NCBI GenBank assembly: GCA_964402955.1
Contig: CAYOEZ010000267.1
Location: 1-6,018, forward strand
Direction: 5' to 3'
DNA: 6,018 nucleotides
Source of the DNA: CAYOEZ01 sp964402955
Lineage (GTDB): Bacteria; Chloroflexota; DTOL01; DAOUCN01
Shown here piece after piece: positions 1-5,538 of the stretch. The translations under genes and the position numbers were made by a program. Positions within the stretch are counted from its first letter, which is position 1. Every line of letters starts with the position of its first letter. Under the pieces are notes generated by a model that had not been told where the DNA came from, did not search any database, and was given only the letters and a program-made list of their open reading frames with translations.

Positions 1-62
1 CCCCCCGGGTCGGTATCGAGATGCCGCTAGAGCATGACACTGCCTCCGCTCATGGCATAGAC

Positions 63-87
63 GCCGCGCCGCTCAATCTGGCGCGGC
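63..87. other. Perfect 8-bp GC-rich stem-loop downstream of the acetyltransferase gene
   Basis: GCCGCGCC at 63-70 pairs exactly with GGCGCGGC at 80-87 around a 9-base loop. It lies about 20 bases past the stop codon of the minus-strand acetyltransferase, where an end-of-operon structure would be expected. No run of T follows on either strand, so it is not a canonical intrinsic terminator; it could act as a 3' end stabiliser or a weak terminator. Nothing else is recognisable in bases 1-107. Confidence 0.4.
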
Positions 88-107
88 ATGAACCAACTGC
101 GCCCTGT

Positions 108-671
108 TCATTCCTGACCAGCGTCTCCCTCCGTCCCTCTCAACTCCAACGCGTATTCCTCGACCTCGGCGCCGCGCGCGTTGGCAAACCAGGTGCTCTC
201 GCCGGCAATGGTGAAGCCGCACTTTTGTAGCACCCGCATCGAGGCGATGTTGTCTTTTGCCGCATGGGCATAGAGAGGCCGCTCTGTGAAGAGAGCCAGA
301 AACGCGCCCAGCGCCGCGGTGGCGATGCCTTTGCCCCAATACTGCTTCCCCAGCCAATACGTGACTTCTGGCTTGCCGGACTGCTCATAGCGTGCGACGT
401 TACCGGCCACAGCCCCGTTGCAGAGGATAGTTCTGACCGTGACAGTATCGTCGGCCCGCATCCTGGCCCAGTGAGCAGTGAAGGCAGCCCTGTCCGACGG
501 GTCCTTGGCTGTGAAGGCAGCCATGTAGTTGGCGTCCTGGTCCAGTTCCTGCTCAAAGAAGATCAGCAGGTCGTCGTCTGTCACATCTCGTAACACGACG
601 CCCGCCGTCACGGCGCCCACCGCGTTTCTATCCACGTCGTTCTCCACATGCGCTGGCTCTGCTGTCTGCAT
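108..671 (-). CDS. GNAT-family N-acetyltransferase (RimJ/RimL-like)
   Basis: Predicted to transfer an acetyl group from acetyl-CoA to an amine; the substrate cannot be read from the sequence. Numbered from the ATG at 671 the protein has 187 residues, a normal size for this family. The acetyl-CoA pyrophosphate-binding motif is QYWGKGIA (residues 110-117), preceded by the strand VTYWLG. The later signature N141-x2-S144 followed by LQKCGF (148-153) is typical of RimJ/RimL-like (Acetyltransf_3) proteins. There is no signal peptide or membrane segment, so it should be cytoplasmic. The upstream LOG-family gene stops at 677-679, only 5 bases before this ATG. An alternative TTG start at 680 would overlap that stop as TTGA. 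Neither start has a clear Shine-Dalgarno sequence, which fits translational coupling to the upstream gene. Family assignment is firm; the start and substrate are not. Confidence 0.88.
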   Translation of the reverse strand: MQTAEPAHVENDVDRNAVGAVTAGVVLRDVTDDDLLIFFEQELDQDANYMAAFTAKDPSDRAAFTAHWARMRADDTVTVRTILCNGAVAGNVARYEQSGKPEVTYWLGKQYWGKGIATAALGAFLALFTERPLYAHAAKDNIASMRVLQKCGFTIAGESTWFANARGAEVEEYALELRGTEGDAGQE

Positions 672-676
672 GCGGG

Positions 677-1405
677 TCAATCAACACTGGCGACAGCCTG
701 GCTGTCGCGGATGATGCTCGCCATCTCATCGAGTGAGTCGGTGACGTTGAAGATGCTCGTGTCTGCGGGGTGAATTGTTCCCTCGCGCAGCAGCGTCGTG
801 GCAAAGAAGTCCGACAGGCCGCTCCAAAAATCGCAGCCCATAGCGATGACCGGGAAGTTCTCGATCTTCTTCGTCTGTATCAGTGTCATCGTCTCAAAGA
901 CCTCGTCCAGCGTGCCATAGCCTCCCGGCATAACCACGAAGGCCGACGAGTACTTGACCATCATCACCTTACGCACGAAGAAGTGCTCGAATTCGACGTA
1001 GCGATCCAGGTAACGGTTTGGCGCCTCCTCGTTGGGCAGGATGATGTTGCAGCCGACACTGTAGCCGCCGCCTTCCTTGCAGCCCCGATTGGCGGCCTCC
1101 ATGATCCCCGGTCCGCCGCCAGTCATCACGGCAAATCCCTCCTCGGCCAGGCGGCGGCCAACCGAGCGCGCCAGCTCGTAGTAACGGTGCCCCGGGGGAA
1201 AGCGAGCCGAGCCGAAGACAGTCACGCTGGGGCGATCGAACTGCAGCGATTCGAAGCCGCGCAGAAACTCGAGGAAGATGCGCACGGCGCTTTCGAGGTC
1301 ATCGGGCCGGGTGCGCTGGCCCTTGAGAAACTGTCGCTCGACGCCGCCGACCATCTGTAGCAGCGATGTCGTATCGGCAAGTGGTTCGCCCCTTCTATCG
1401 GACAT
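677..1405 (-). CDS. LOG-family Rossmann-fold protein (TIGR00730-like)
   Basis: A 242-residue protein of the family that includes the cytokinin-activating enzyme LOG, which cleaves nucleoside 5'-monophosphates to base plus ribose 5-phosphate. The bacterial substrate is often unknown. Visible motifs are VTVFGSAR (61-68) at the first Rossmann strand, TGGGPGIMEAAN (95-106), VRKVMM (144-149) and the hallmark PGGYGTLDE (160-168), whose arginine, glycines and glutamate form the active site in characterised members. No signal peptide, so cytoplasmic. The ATG at 1405 was chosen because GGAGG lies 7 bases upstream (1413-1417). The same frame stays open to 1645, but that extension runs through the promoter and a hairpin repeat, and its composition is arginine-rich junk. 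The gene is first in a two-gene unit with the GNAT gene and has its own predicted promoter about 70 bases upstream. Confidence 0.92.
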   Translation of the reverse strand: MSDRRGEPLADTTSLLQMVGGVERQFLKGQRTRPDDLESAVRIFLEFLRGFESLQFDRPSVTVFGSARFPPGHRYYELARSVGRRLAEEGFAVMTGGGPGIMEAANRGCKEGGGYSVGCNIILPNEEAPNRYLDRYVEFEHFFVRKVMMVKYSSAFVVMPGGYGTLDEVFETMTLIQTKKIENFPVIAMGCDFWSGLSDFFATTLLREGTIHPADTSIFNVTDSLDEMASIIRDSQAVASVD

Positions 1406-1476
1406 TGTCTGTCCTCCAGCCGCGTCTATTTGCAAGGCGTGCCCGGCGGCCACCTGCGCGACCCTTTCTGCGCCGG

Positions 1477-1505
1477 ATTGTACCACATCGGTCAAGGGGA
1501 GACAA
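1477..1505 (-). promoter_or_regulatory. Predicted sigma70-type promoter for the LOG/GNAT unit
   Basis: Read on the minus strand, TTGTCT (1505-1500) is followed after exactly 17 bases by TACAAT (1482-1477). The -35 box matches consensus at 4 of 6 bases and the -10 at 5 of 6. Transcription would start near 1470, leaving a leader of about 65 bases before the LOG start at 1405. This also supports the short start for that gene. Confidence 0.6.
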
Positions 1506-1542
1506 CGGGGAGACGCGCGGGGTGAGCGCCATTTTGTCTGAA

Positions 1543-1643
1543 GACAGCGCCTGCTGTCCAAATTCGTGTAGAAAGGCGGTCTCTTTCGCCGTCCGGATCG
1601 AAAACAGCCCCCATTCTGGCGCAGAAGAGACTGCGCTCTACAC
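1543..1643. repeat. Cluster of small hairpins within an imperfect palindromic element
   Basis: The 300-base gap 1406-1705 holds the LOG promoter and this block. The core runs from GTGTAGA (1566-1572) to its exact complement TCTACAC (1637-1643). Inside, each arm is itself a hairpin: GGCG...CGCC at 1575-1590 with loop GTCTCTTT, and GCGCAG-AAGAGA-CTGCGC at 1619-1636. The two arms are imperfect inverted copies, sharing the loop core GTCTCTT on opposite strands. A third hairpin, GACAGC-GCCT-GCTGTC, lies next to it at 1543-1558. The design resembles REP or MITE-like dispersed repeats. No transposase is present, and copy number cannot be known from one window. Confidence 0.55.
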
Positions 1644-1705
1644 AATCAGAAAACATGACGCACCTCCACGTGCGGAATCGACCCTCTATCCTGCCCCTTG
1701 TGATC

Positions 1706-1900
1706 CTACGTGCCTGTCACAAGCGGCATGAACGCCGCAACCACCCTCGCGTCAAAGTGCGTCCCAGATAGGTTCTGAATATGCTCAAGGACTTTCGCCT
1801 CCGGCCAGGCCTTGCGGTAGGGGCGGTCGGAGCGCAAAGCATCCCAGACGTCGATGATGGCAAAGAGACGTGCTGCCAGCGGTATCTGCTCGCCGCGCAG
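1706..1900 (-). pseudogene. 3' remnant of an HD-GYP domain phosphodiesterase gene
   Basis: The last 64 codons of this frame read like the C-terminal part of an HD-GYP domain, the enzyme class that hydrolyses cyclic di-GMP. LRGEQIPLAARLFAIIDVWD is followed by ALRSDRPYRKAWPEAKVLEH and a GTHFDARVVAAF-like ending, all typical of the helices after the GYP motif. The catalytic HD pair, the metal-binding histidines and the GYP motif itself would lie upstream and are absent; they are replaced by unrelated sequence. The open frame continues upstream to a TTG at 1972, but that part has no HD-GYP similarity. The sequence upstream is instead the start of a DUF1638-like gene in another frame. This fragment cannot be an active phosphodiesterase. 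Family identification is good; the exact left edge is inferred. Confidence 0.75.
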
Positions 1901-1962
1901 TAACTGAACTCGCGCAACATGATCTCGCAGGCGATGAGCTTGAAACGCCTCGTCGATGGCAC
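1891..1962 (-). pseudogene. 5' remnant of a DUF1638-like gene, with intact start signals
   Basis: Twenty-four codons from the GTG at 1962 encode MPSTRR followed by FKLIACEIMLREFSYCAA, which I recognise as the usual beginning of DUF1638 proteins (function unknown, normally over 200 residues). GGGGGAGG at 1973-1980 lies 10 bases upstream, a strong ribosome-binding site, so the translation start survives. After residue 24 the similarity stops; the frame runs on without resemblance to the family to a stop at 1717. From 1900 downward the DNA is instead the 3' end of an HD-GYP gene in another frame. The gene lies 36 bases after the sanA-like stop on the same strand and may once have been co-transcribed with it. 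The identification rests on only 18 residues recalled from family knowledge. Confidence 0.55.
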
Positions 1963-1998
1963 AGGTCACCAACCTCCCCCATGAAAGCCGAGTCTATC

Positions 1999-2631
1999 CT
2001 ACAACCCCATATCCTTGCGCTCCCCCATGACGGGAAGTGGGCGCAGCACCTTCACGTCCCACCAGGCCGCCACCGAGGCCAAGCCCTCGCGCAGGCGGTA
2101 GTATGAATTGGAACCATAGATACGGATGTCAGCGGCAAAACCAACGCTGTCCACCCCCAGCGCCCGGCAGGTGAAGATGGCCCGCGCCAGGTGAAAGCGC
2201 TGCGAGACGAGGATGGCCTGCTCGACGCCGAAGATAGCTTTGGCGCGGTAGCACGTATCGTAAGTGCGCCGCCCGGCATAGTCGCGCACCACGTCTCTGG
2301 CCGGCACGCCCCGGGCAAGGGCATAGTCGTACATGCGCCCTGGCTCATCGTAGTCCACAAAGCGATTATCGCCGCTAACCAGCAGCTTGCGCACCACACC
2401 CGCTCGATAGAGTGCGATCGCTGTGTCCATGCGATCGCGCAGCATGGGGCTTAGCTGGCCGCTCTGGGCGATACCCGCGCCGAAGACCACCGCCACAGGA
2501 GCGTGCGGCGCGCTGGCAATGTCGGTCAACACCAGACGGTCATAGCGCCACTGTATCCAGCCCGACATCGCCAGCGCGGCGGCGCCGGCGGCGAGGGCCA
2601 GCGCCGCCAGGATCACGATCCAACGTCTCAT
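1999..2631 (-). CDS. sanA: SanA/YdcF-family (DUF218) membrane-anchored protein
   Basis: A 210-residue protein of the DUF218 family. Escherichia coli SanA affects envelope permeability and vancomycin sensitivity; its chemistry is unresolved. Residues 4-22 form one hydrophobic helix after the basic start MRRW, so the protein should be anchored in the cytoplasmic membrane with the domain outside. Conserved blocks in order are VFGAG (49-53), LLVSGDN (83-89), DEP (95-97), DYAGRRTYDT (117-126), SQRFHLARA (143-151) and RLREGLA (179-185). The DYAG-RT and QRFH-RA blocks resemble SanA more than YdcF. I chose the ATG at 2631 because the membrane helix follows at once; its ribosome-binding site is weak (GGA). 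A GTG at 2670 in frame would add 13 residues. A strong promoter lies upstream at 2713-2741. Confidence 0.88.
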   Translation of the reverse strand: MRRWIVILAALALAAGAAALAMSGWIQWRYDRLVLTDIASAPHAPVAVVFGAGIAQSGQLSPMLRDRMDTAIALYRAGVVRKLLVSGDNRFVDYDEPGRMYDYALARGVPARDVVRDYAGRRTYDTCYRAKAIFGVEQAILVSQRFHLARAIFTCRALGVDSVGFAADIRIYGSNSYYRLREGLASVAAWWDVKVLRPLPVMGERKDMGL

Positions 2632-2655
2632 TCTGTTCCAGTCTATGCGCCGTAC

Positions 2656-2684
2656 TTGACGAACGCCCACGCCTGACGTATACT
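2656..2684 (+). promoter_or_regulatory. Predicted sigma70-type promoter for the CDGSH gene
   Basis: TTGACG (2656-2661), 17 bases, then TATACT (2679-2684): each box matches the consensus at 5 of 6 positions with the ideal spacer. Transcription would start near 2691, giving a leader of about 86 bases before the ATG at 2777. The -35 box lies inside the possible long form of the divergent sanA-like gene. Confidence 0.65.
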
Positions 2685-2712
2685 CGCCCAGTCAGTCCTG
2701 GCAGCCAGTGCT

Positions 2713-2741
2713 ATTATACGGAAAGCTGTCACATTTTGCAA
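2713..2741 (-). promoter_or_regulatory. Predicted sigma70-type promoter for the sanA-like gene
   Basis: On the minus strand TTGCAA (2741-2736) is followed after 17 bases by a perfect TATAAT (2718-2713). Transcription would start near 2706 and run leftward across the CDGSH promoter. The leader to the ATG at 2631 would be about 75 bases, or about 36 to the GTG at 2670. Confidence 0.6.
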
Positions 2742-2776
2742 CGTATCGTACTAATCGCCGCACTTGGAGGAATGTC

Positions 2777-3475
2777 ATGGCTCAGGAACAACCCGCCAGG
2801 AAAATCATCATCAAAGCTGACGGCCCATATACCGTTCAGGGCAACATATCGCTCGTGCGCAAGACGCAGGTGGTGTCGGAGTACGGCGAGCCAATCACCT
2901 GGCAGAAGGGTGAGATCATCCCCACGCCGGGAGAATACGATCTCTGCCGCTGCGGGCATTCAAGAGAGAAGCCATTTTGCGACTGCACACATCTGGATAT
3001 CGGCTTCGACGGTACGGAAACGGCCGACACCGGCGCCACGGTCAGCCGCCAGCATGCCTCCGAAGGTACTACCAGGATTGTCGTCAAGCGCGACCACTCG
3101 CTGTGTACACACGCCGGCTTTTGCGGCACCAGGTTTGCCGCCATCGAAGAGATCGTGCGCCGTACCGATGACACGCAGGTACGCTCCCAGGTCATTGCCA
3201 TGATCGAACGTTGCCCGTCCGGATCGCTAACCTACGCCATCGAGAAAGGCGCGCCGGATATCGAACCCGATCTGCCCGAGCAGATCGCCGTGACAACCGA
3301 GATCGAGTCCACTGGCCCCATCGAGGGACCGCTCTGGGTAACCGGAAGCATCGCGATCGAGCGCGCCGATGGCCAGCCATTCGAGATACGTAACAGGGTT
3401 ACGCTCTGCTCCTGCGGGCGCTCCCAGAACAAGCCCCTGTGCGACGGCGCACACCGCGAGCCAGAGAAGCCCTAG
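2777..3475 (+). CDS. CDGSH iron-sulfur protein with a central divergent 4Fe-4S domain
   Basis: A 232-residue protein with three likely Fe-S sites. The N-terminal CDGSH-like motif is C57-R-C59-x2-S62-x3-P66-x-C68-D69-C70-T71-H72. The C-terminal one is C211-S-C213-x2-S216-x3-P220-x-C222-D223-G224-A225-H226; three cysteines and one histidine bind a 2Fe-2S cluster in this family. Between them, CTHAGFC (110-116) and CPSG (146-149) match the divergent 4Fe-4S monocluster family (Fer4_19, as in YjdI). Each CDGSH site follows a similar lead-in, GPYTVQGNISL at 16-26 and GPLWVTGSIAI at 184-194, suggesting an internal duplication. The first motif has Cys in place of Gly in the CDG triplet. No membrane segment is seen, so it is probably cytoplasmic with a redox or Fe-S role; the partner is unknown. 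The ATG at 2777 has GGAGG 6 bases upstream (2766-2770). Confidence 0.9.
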   Translation: MAQEQPARKIIIKADGPYTVQGNISLVRKTQVVSEYGEPITWQKGEIIPTPGEYDLCRCGHSREKPFCDCTHLDIGFDGTETADTGATVSRQHASEGTTRIVVKRDHSLCTHAGFCGTRFAAIEEIVRRTDDTQVRSQVIAMIERCPSGSLTYAIEKGAPDIEPDLPEQIAVTTEIESTGPIEGPLWVTGSIAIERADGQPFEIRNRVTLCSCGRSQNKPLCDGAHREPEKP

Positions 3476-3510
3476 CAGCCCTCGGAGAGCCAATGCCGGA
3501 GGTCATTTCT

Positions 3511-3659
3511 ACCGCAGAGACACCCGATGCCCGATACAGCGGGGCAGGCTCTAGGGCGGGGTGAGCTTCGCAGAGAGAGACTGCCCCGCTGTATCGGGCA
3601 TCGCCGAGAAAGAGCACAGAAGAGCATCAAAACCTCTGCGTACTCTGCGTCTCTGCGGT
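3511..3659. repeat. Outer inverted repeat of the CDGSH-proS gap (CCGCAGAGAC-type)
   Basis: ACCGCAGAGAC at 3511-3521 is exactly complementary to GTCTCTGCGGT at 3649-3659. On the right the heptamer CTCTGCG recurs three times, at 3634, 3643 and 3651, the look of the widespread CCGCAGAGACGCAGAG-type intergenic repeat of many bacteria. The left copy is short and lacks the tandem part. A second, stronger palindrome sits inside. The rest of 3476-3744 shows only the proS ribosome-binding site; I found no convincing promoter. Confidence 0.6.
3525..3603. repeat. Inner 23-bp perfect inverted repeat (long hairpin)
   Basis: Bases 3525-3547 are perfectly complementary to 3581-3603; the arm begins CGATGCCCGATACAGCGG. 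After one mismatch four further pairs (3549-3552 with 3576-3579) extend it to about 27 positions, leaving a loop of some 23 bases. Either strand would form a very stable hairpin between the CDGSH stop and proS. There is no T tract, so it is more likely a repeat element than a terminator. Confidence 0.75.
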
Positions 3660-3744
3660 GAGACAACTCTCTCCGACAAGCCGCCAGCTAGACGCGCTGC
3701 AATGCAGGCGCCAACGAAGAAGACACGCACGTAGAGGAGATTGT

Positions 3745-5187
3745 ATGGAAACAAGCCAGGCTTTGGCGTCCCGGGAAACGGACTTTAGCGAGTGGTACAA
3801 CTCGCTTGTCTTGAAGGCTGATCTGGCCGACTATGGGCCGGTGCGCGGTACGATGATCATCAAGCCCTATGGCTGGGCCATGTGGGAAAACATTCAGGCC
3901 GCCCTTGACAAGCGCTTCAAGGCCACGGGCCATCAGAACGCGGCCTTCCCCATGTTCATTCCCATGAGCTTCTTTGCGAAGGAGGCCAAGCACGTCAAAG
4001 GCTTCGCGCCAGAGCTTGCCATTGTGACCCACGGCGGCGGCGAAGAGCTGACGGAGCCGCTGGCCGTGCGCCCCACATCCGAGACCATCATCGGCCACAC
4101 CTACGCGCGCTGGGTGCAGAGCTACCGCGATCTGCCGATTTTGATCAACCTGTGGAATAGCGTCGTGCGCTGGGAGTTGCGCACCAAGCTCTTCCTGCGC
4201 ACACTGGAGTTCTACTGGCAGGAAGGACACACGGCCCACGCCACGGAGCAGGAAGCGCTTGAAGAGACGAGGCGCATGCTGGGCGTCTACACTGATTTTG
4301 CCGTCAACGAGGCGGCTATCCCGGTGATTCCTGGCGAGAAGTCCGAAAACGAGCGTTTCGCAGGCGCCGAGATGACATTTACGATCGAGGCCATGATGGG
4401 CGACGGGCGAGCTCTGCAGTCCGCTACGTCGCACTTCATGGGGCAAAACTTTGCCAAAGCCTTCGACATCAAGTACCAAGACACCGCCAATGCCTGGCAG
4501 CACTGTTGGACAACGTCGTGGGGGCTGAGCACGCGCTTCATCGGCGCCATTATCATGACCCACGGCGATGCGGCTGGACTGGCGCTGCCGCCGCGCCTGG
4601 CGCCGATCCAATGCGTTATCGTTCCCATTTTCAAGAACGACACGGAGAAGGCAGCCATCATGGGCGCGGTTGAGAGCATCCAGAAAGAACTGACCGACCT
4701 CAACATTCGTATCAAGGTCGACCTGCGCGACCAGGTGTCGCCCGGTTTCAAGTTCAATGACTGGGAGCTGAAGGGCGTGCCCGTGCGCCTCGAGGTTGGG
4801 CCGCGCGATGTGCAAAACAACACCGTCGTGCTGGCGCGGCGCGACCAGCGCGGCAAGGCAGGCAAGATATTCGTCGCTCGTGACGAGCTGAAGACCGCTC
4901 TGCCGACGCTGCTTGTCGACATTCAGGCCAGCCTGCTGGCCAAAGCAACCCAGTTCCGCAACGACAATACATTCGACATCAAGAGCTACGACGAACTCAA
5001 AGAAGCTGTCGGCAAGGGCTTTGCCCGTGGCTGGTGGGCCGGCAGCAGCGAGGATGAGAAGCGCATTCAGGAAGATACCAAGGCCACCCTGCGCTGCTTC
5101 CCACTGGATCAGCCCGGCGGCTCGGGGACGTGCTTCCTGACCGGAAAAGCGGCAAGCAAAATCGCCATCTTTGGACGGTCGTATTAG
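3745..5187 (+). CDS. proS: Prolyl-tRNA synthetase, short archaeal/eukaryal-type (ProS type 3)
   Basis: Charges tRNA-Pro with proline in the cytoplasm; essential for translation. The 480-residue length fits the short class II form that lacks the YbaK-like editing insertion of the bacterial type. Class II landmarks are RPTSETII (109-116), the motif 2 region VVRWE (140-144) and RTLEFYWQEGHTAH (152-165), and motif 3 GLSTRFIGAIIMTHGD (260-275) with R264. The anticodon-binding domain follows, about 285-385. The C-terminal domain ends in the family's typical terminal tyrosine (Y480). The usual four zinc cysteines of that domain are mostly missing: WAG stands where WCG is common, and TCFLTG (462-467) where a C-x2-C pair is common. 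Start chosen at 3745 because AGAGGAGA lies just upstream (3733-3740); an in-frame ATG at 3658 lies in repeat DNA. No T-box is visible in the leader. Confidence 0.96.
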   Translation: METSQALASRETDFSEWYNSLVLKADLADYGPVRGTMIIKPYGWAMWENIQAALDKRFKATGHQNAAFPMFIPMSFFAKEAKHVKGFAPELAIVTHGGGEELTEPLAVRPTSETIIGHTYARWVQSYRDLPILINLWNSVVRWELRTKLFLRTLEFYWQEGHTAHATEQEALEETRRMLGVYTDFAVNEAAIPVIPGEKSENERFAGAEMTFTIEAMMGDGRALQSATSHFMGQNFAKAFDIKYQDTANAWQHCWTTSWGLSTRFIGAIIMTHGDAAGLALPPRLAPIQCVIVPIFKNDTEKAAIMGAVESIQKELTDLNIRIKVDLRDQVSPGFKFNDWELKGVPVRLEVGPRDVQNNTVVLARRDQRGKAGKIFVARDELKTALPTLLVDIQASLLAKATQFRNDNTFDIKSYDELKEAVGKGFARGWWAGSSEDEKRIQEDTKATLRCFPLDQPGGSGTCFLTGKAASKIAIFGRSY

Positions 5188-5189
5188 TA

Positions 5190-5515
5190 CTACTGCCGCA
5201 CATCGGCGAACTGTCATGTGCCCACTGCAAAAAGGTCATCAGACTTCGCCTGGTGGGGAGACGGCATCAAAACGACGTGCCTTGGATGCCATTTCGGCCC
5301 TAATGAGGCTATTTCGGGTCACTAAATGGGGCAAATGCTCAGTTCGATCGACCATTTGACCTTCTTGCAGTGGGCACCTGTCATTGCGAGGAGCGCCCTT
5401 TGCGACGAAGCAATCTCCGTTGTGGCGCGAAACGGGGGAGATTGCTTCGCTCCGCTCGCAATGACGAGTCCGTCCAGACCTTTTTGCAGTGGGCACATGA
5501 CAAGTGCGGTAGTAG
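5190..5515. repeat. Composite inverted/direct repeat island downstream of proS
   Basis: The 419 bases from 5188 to 5606 contain no gene. A 26-bp sequence with the core TGCCCACTGCA occurs three times: 5212-5237 in one orientation, and 5358-5383 and 5477-5502 in the other. The outer pair is a perfect inverted repeat; the middle copy differs from the right copy at three positions. Beyond the outer pair, CTACTGCCGCAC (5190-5201) and GTGCGGTAGTAG (5504-5515) are complementary at 11 of 12 positions, so the mirror symmetry continues outward with unequal spacing. The interior 5238-5357 has no recognisable content. It could be a MITE-like element carrying a second insertion. No transposase is present. 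Confidence 0.65.
5380..5465. repeat. CERSEAI-type palindromic repeat nested in the island
   Basis: GTCATTGCGAG (5380-5390) pairs with CTCGCAATGAC (5455-5465), and CGAAGCAATCTCC (5406-5418) pairs with GGAGATTGCTTCG (5437-5449); the parts between are unequal in length. Its chance translation on the minus strand contains CERSEAI, a string seen widely in false bacterial proteins made from this repeat family. It overlaps the end of one 26-bp repeat copy by four bases and ends 11 bases before the next. Confidence 0.75.
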
Positions 5516-5524
5516 CATTAGAAA
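5497..5524 (+). promoter_or_regulatory. Weak candidate promoter for the hydrolase gene
   Basis: ATGACA (5497-5502) and TAGAAA (5519-5524) are 16 bases apart, matching the consensus boxes at 5 and 4 of 6 positions. The -35 box would be supplied by the end of the repeat. This is the best candidate before 5607, but matches this weak are common by chance. Confidence 0.22.
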
Positions 5525-5538
5525 TGTGGATCTGTCTG

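Noticed and set aside
1406..1645. In-frame N-terminal extension of the LOG-family protein
   Set aside because: It crosses the predicted promoter and a hairpin repeat and has no family similarity. A strong ribosome-binding site precedes the ATG at 1405.
2412..3203. 263-codon plus-strand open frame across the sanA-like and CDGSH genes
   Set aside because: It is antisense to one well-supported gene and out of frame with the other, and is rich in arginine and proline as expected of a shadow frame.
3525..3603. Intrinsic terminator after the CDGSH gene
   Set aside because: The stem is strong but much longer than usual, with a large loop and no T tract on either strand, so I called it a repeat.
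3476..3744. T-box or other tRNA-sensing leader ahead of proS
   Set aside because: No GGTGG-ACCGCG-type T-box sequence or specifier stem is visible. The secondary structure present is explained by nested inverted repeats.
3688..5217. 509-codon open frame on the minus strand opposite proS
   Set aside because: It mirrors the codon structure of proS, has no recognisable domain and no start signal. It is a GC-rich antisense shadow.
5212..5502. Three repeat copies as a possible CRISPR array
   Set aside because: The copies are in mixed orientation, 120 and 93 bases apart, and one space is filled by a known-type palindrome. There are no cas genes.
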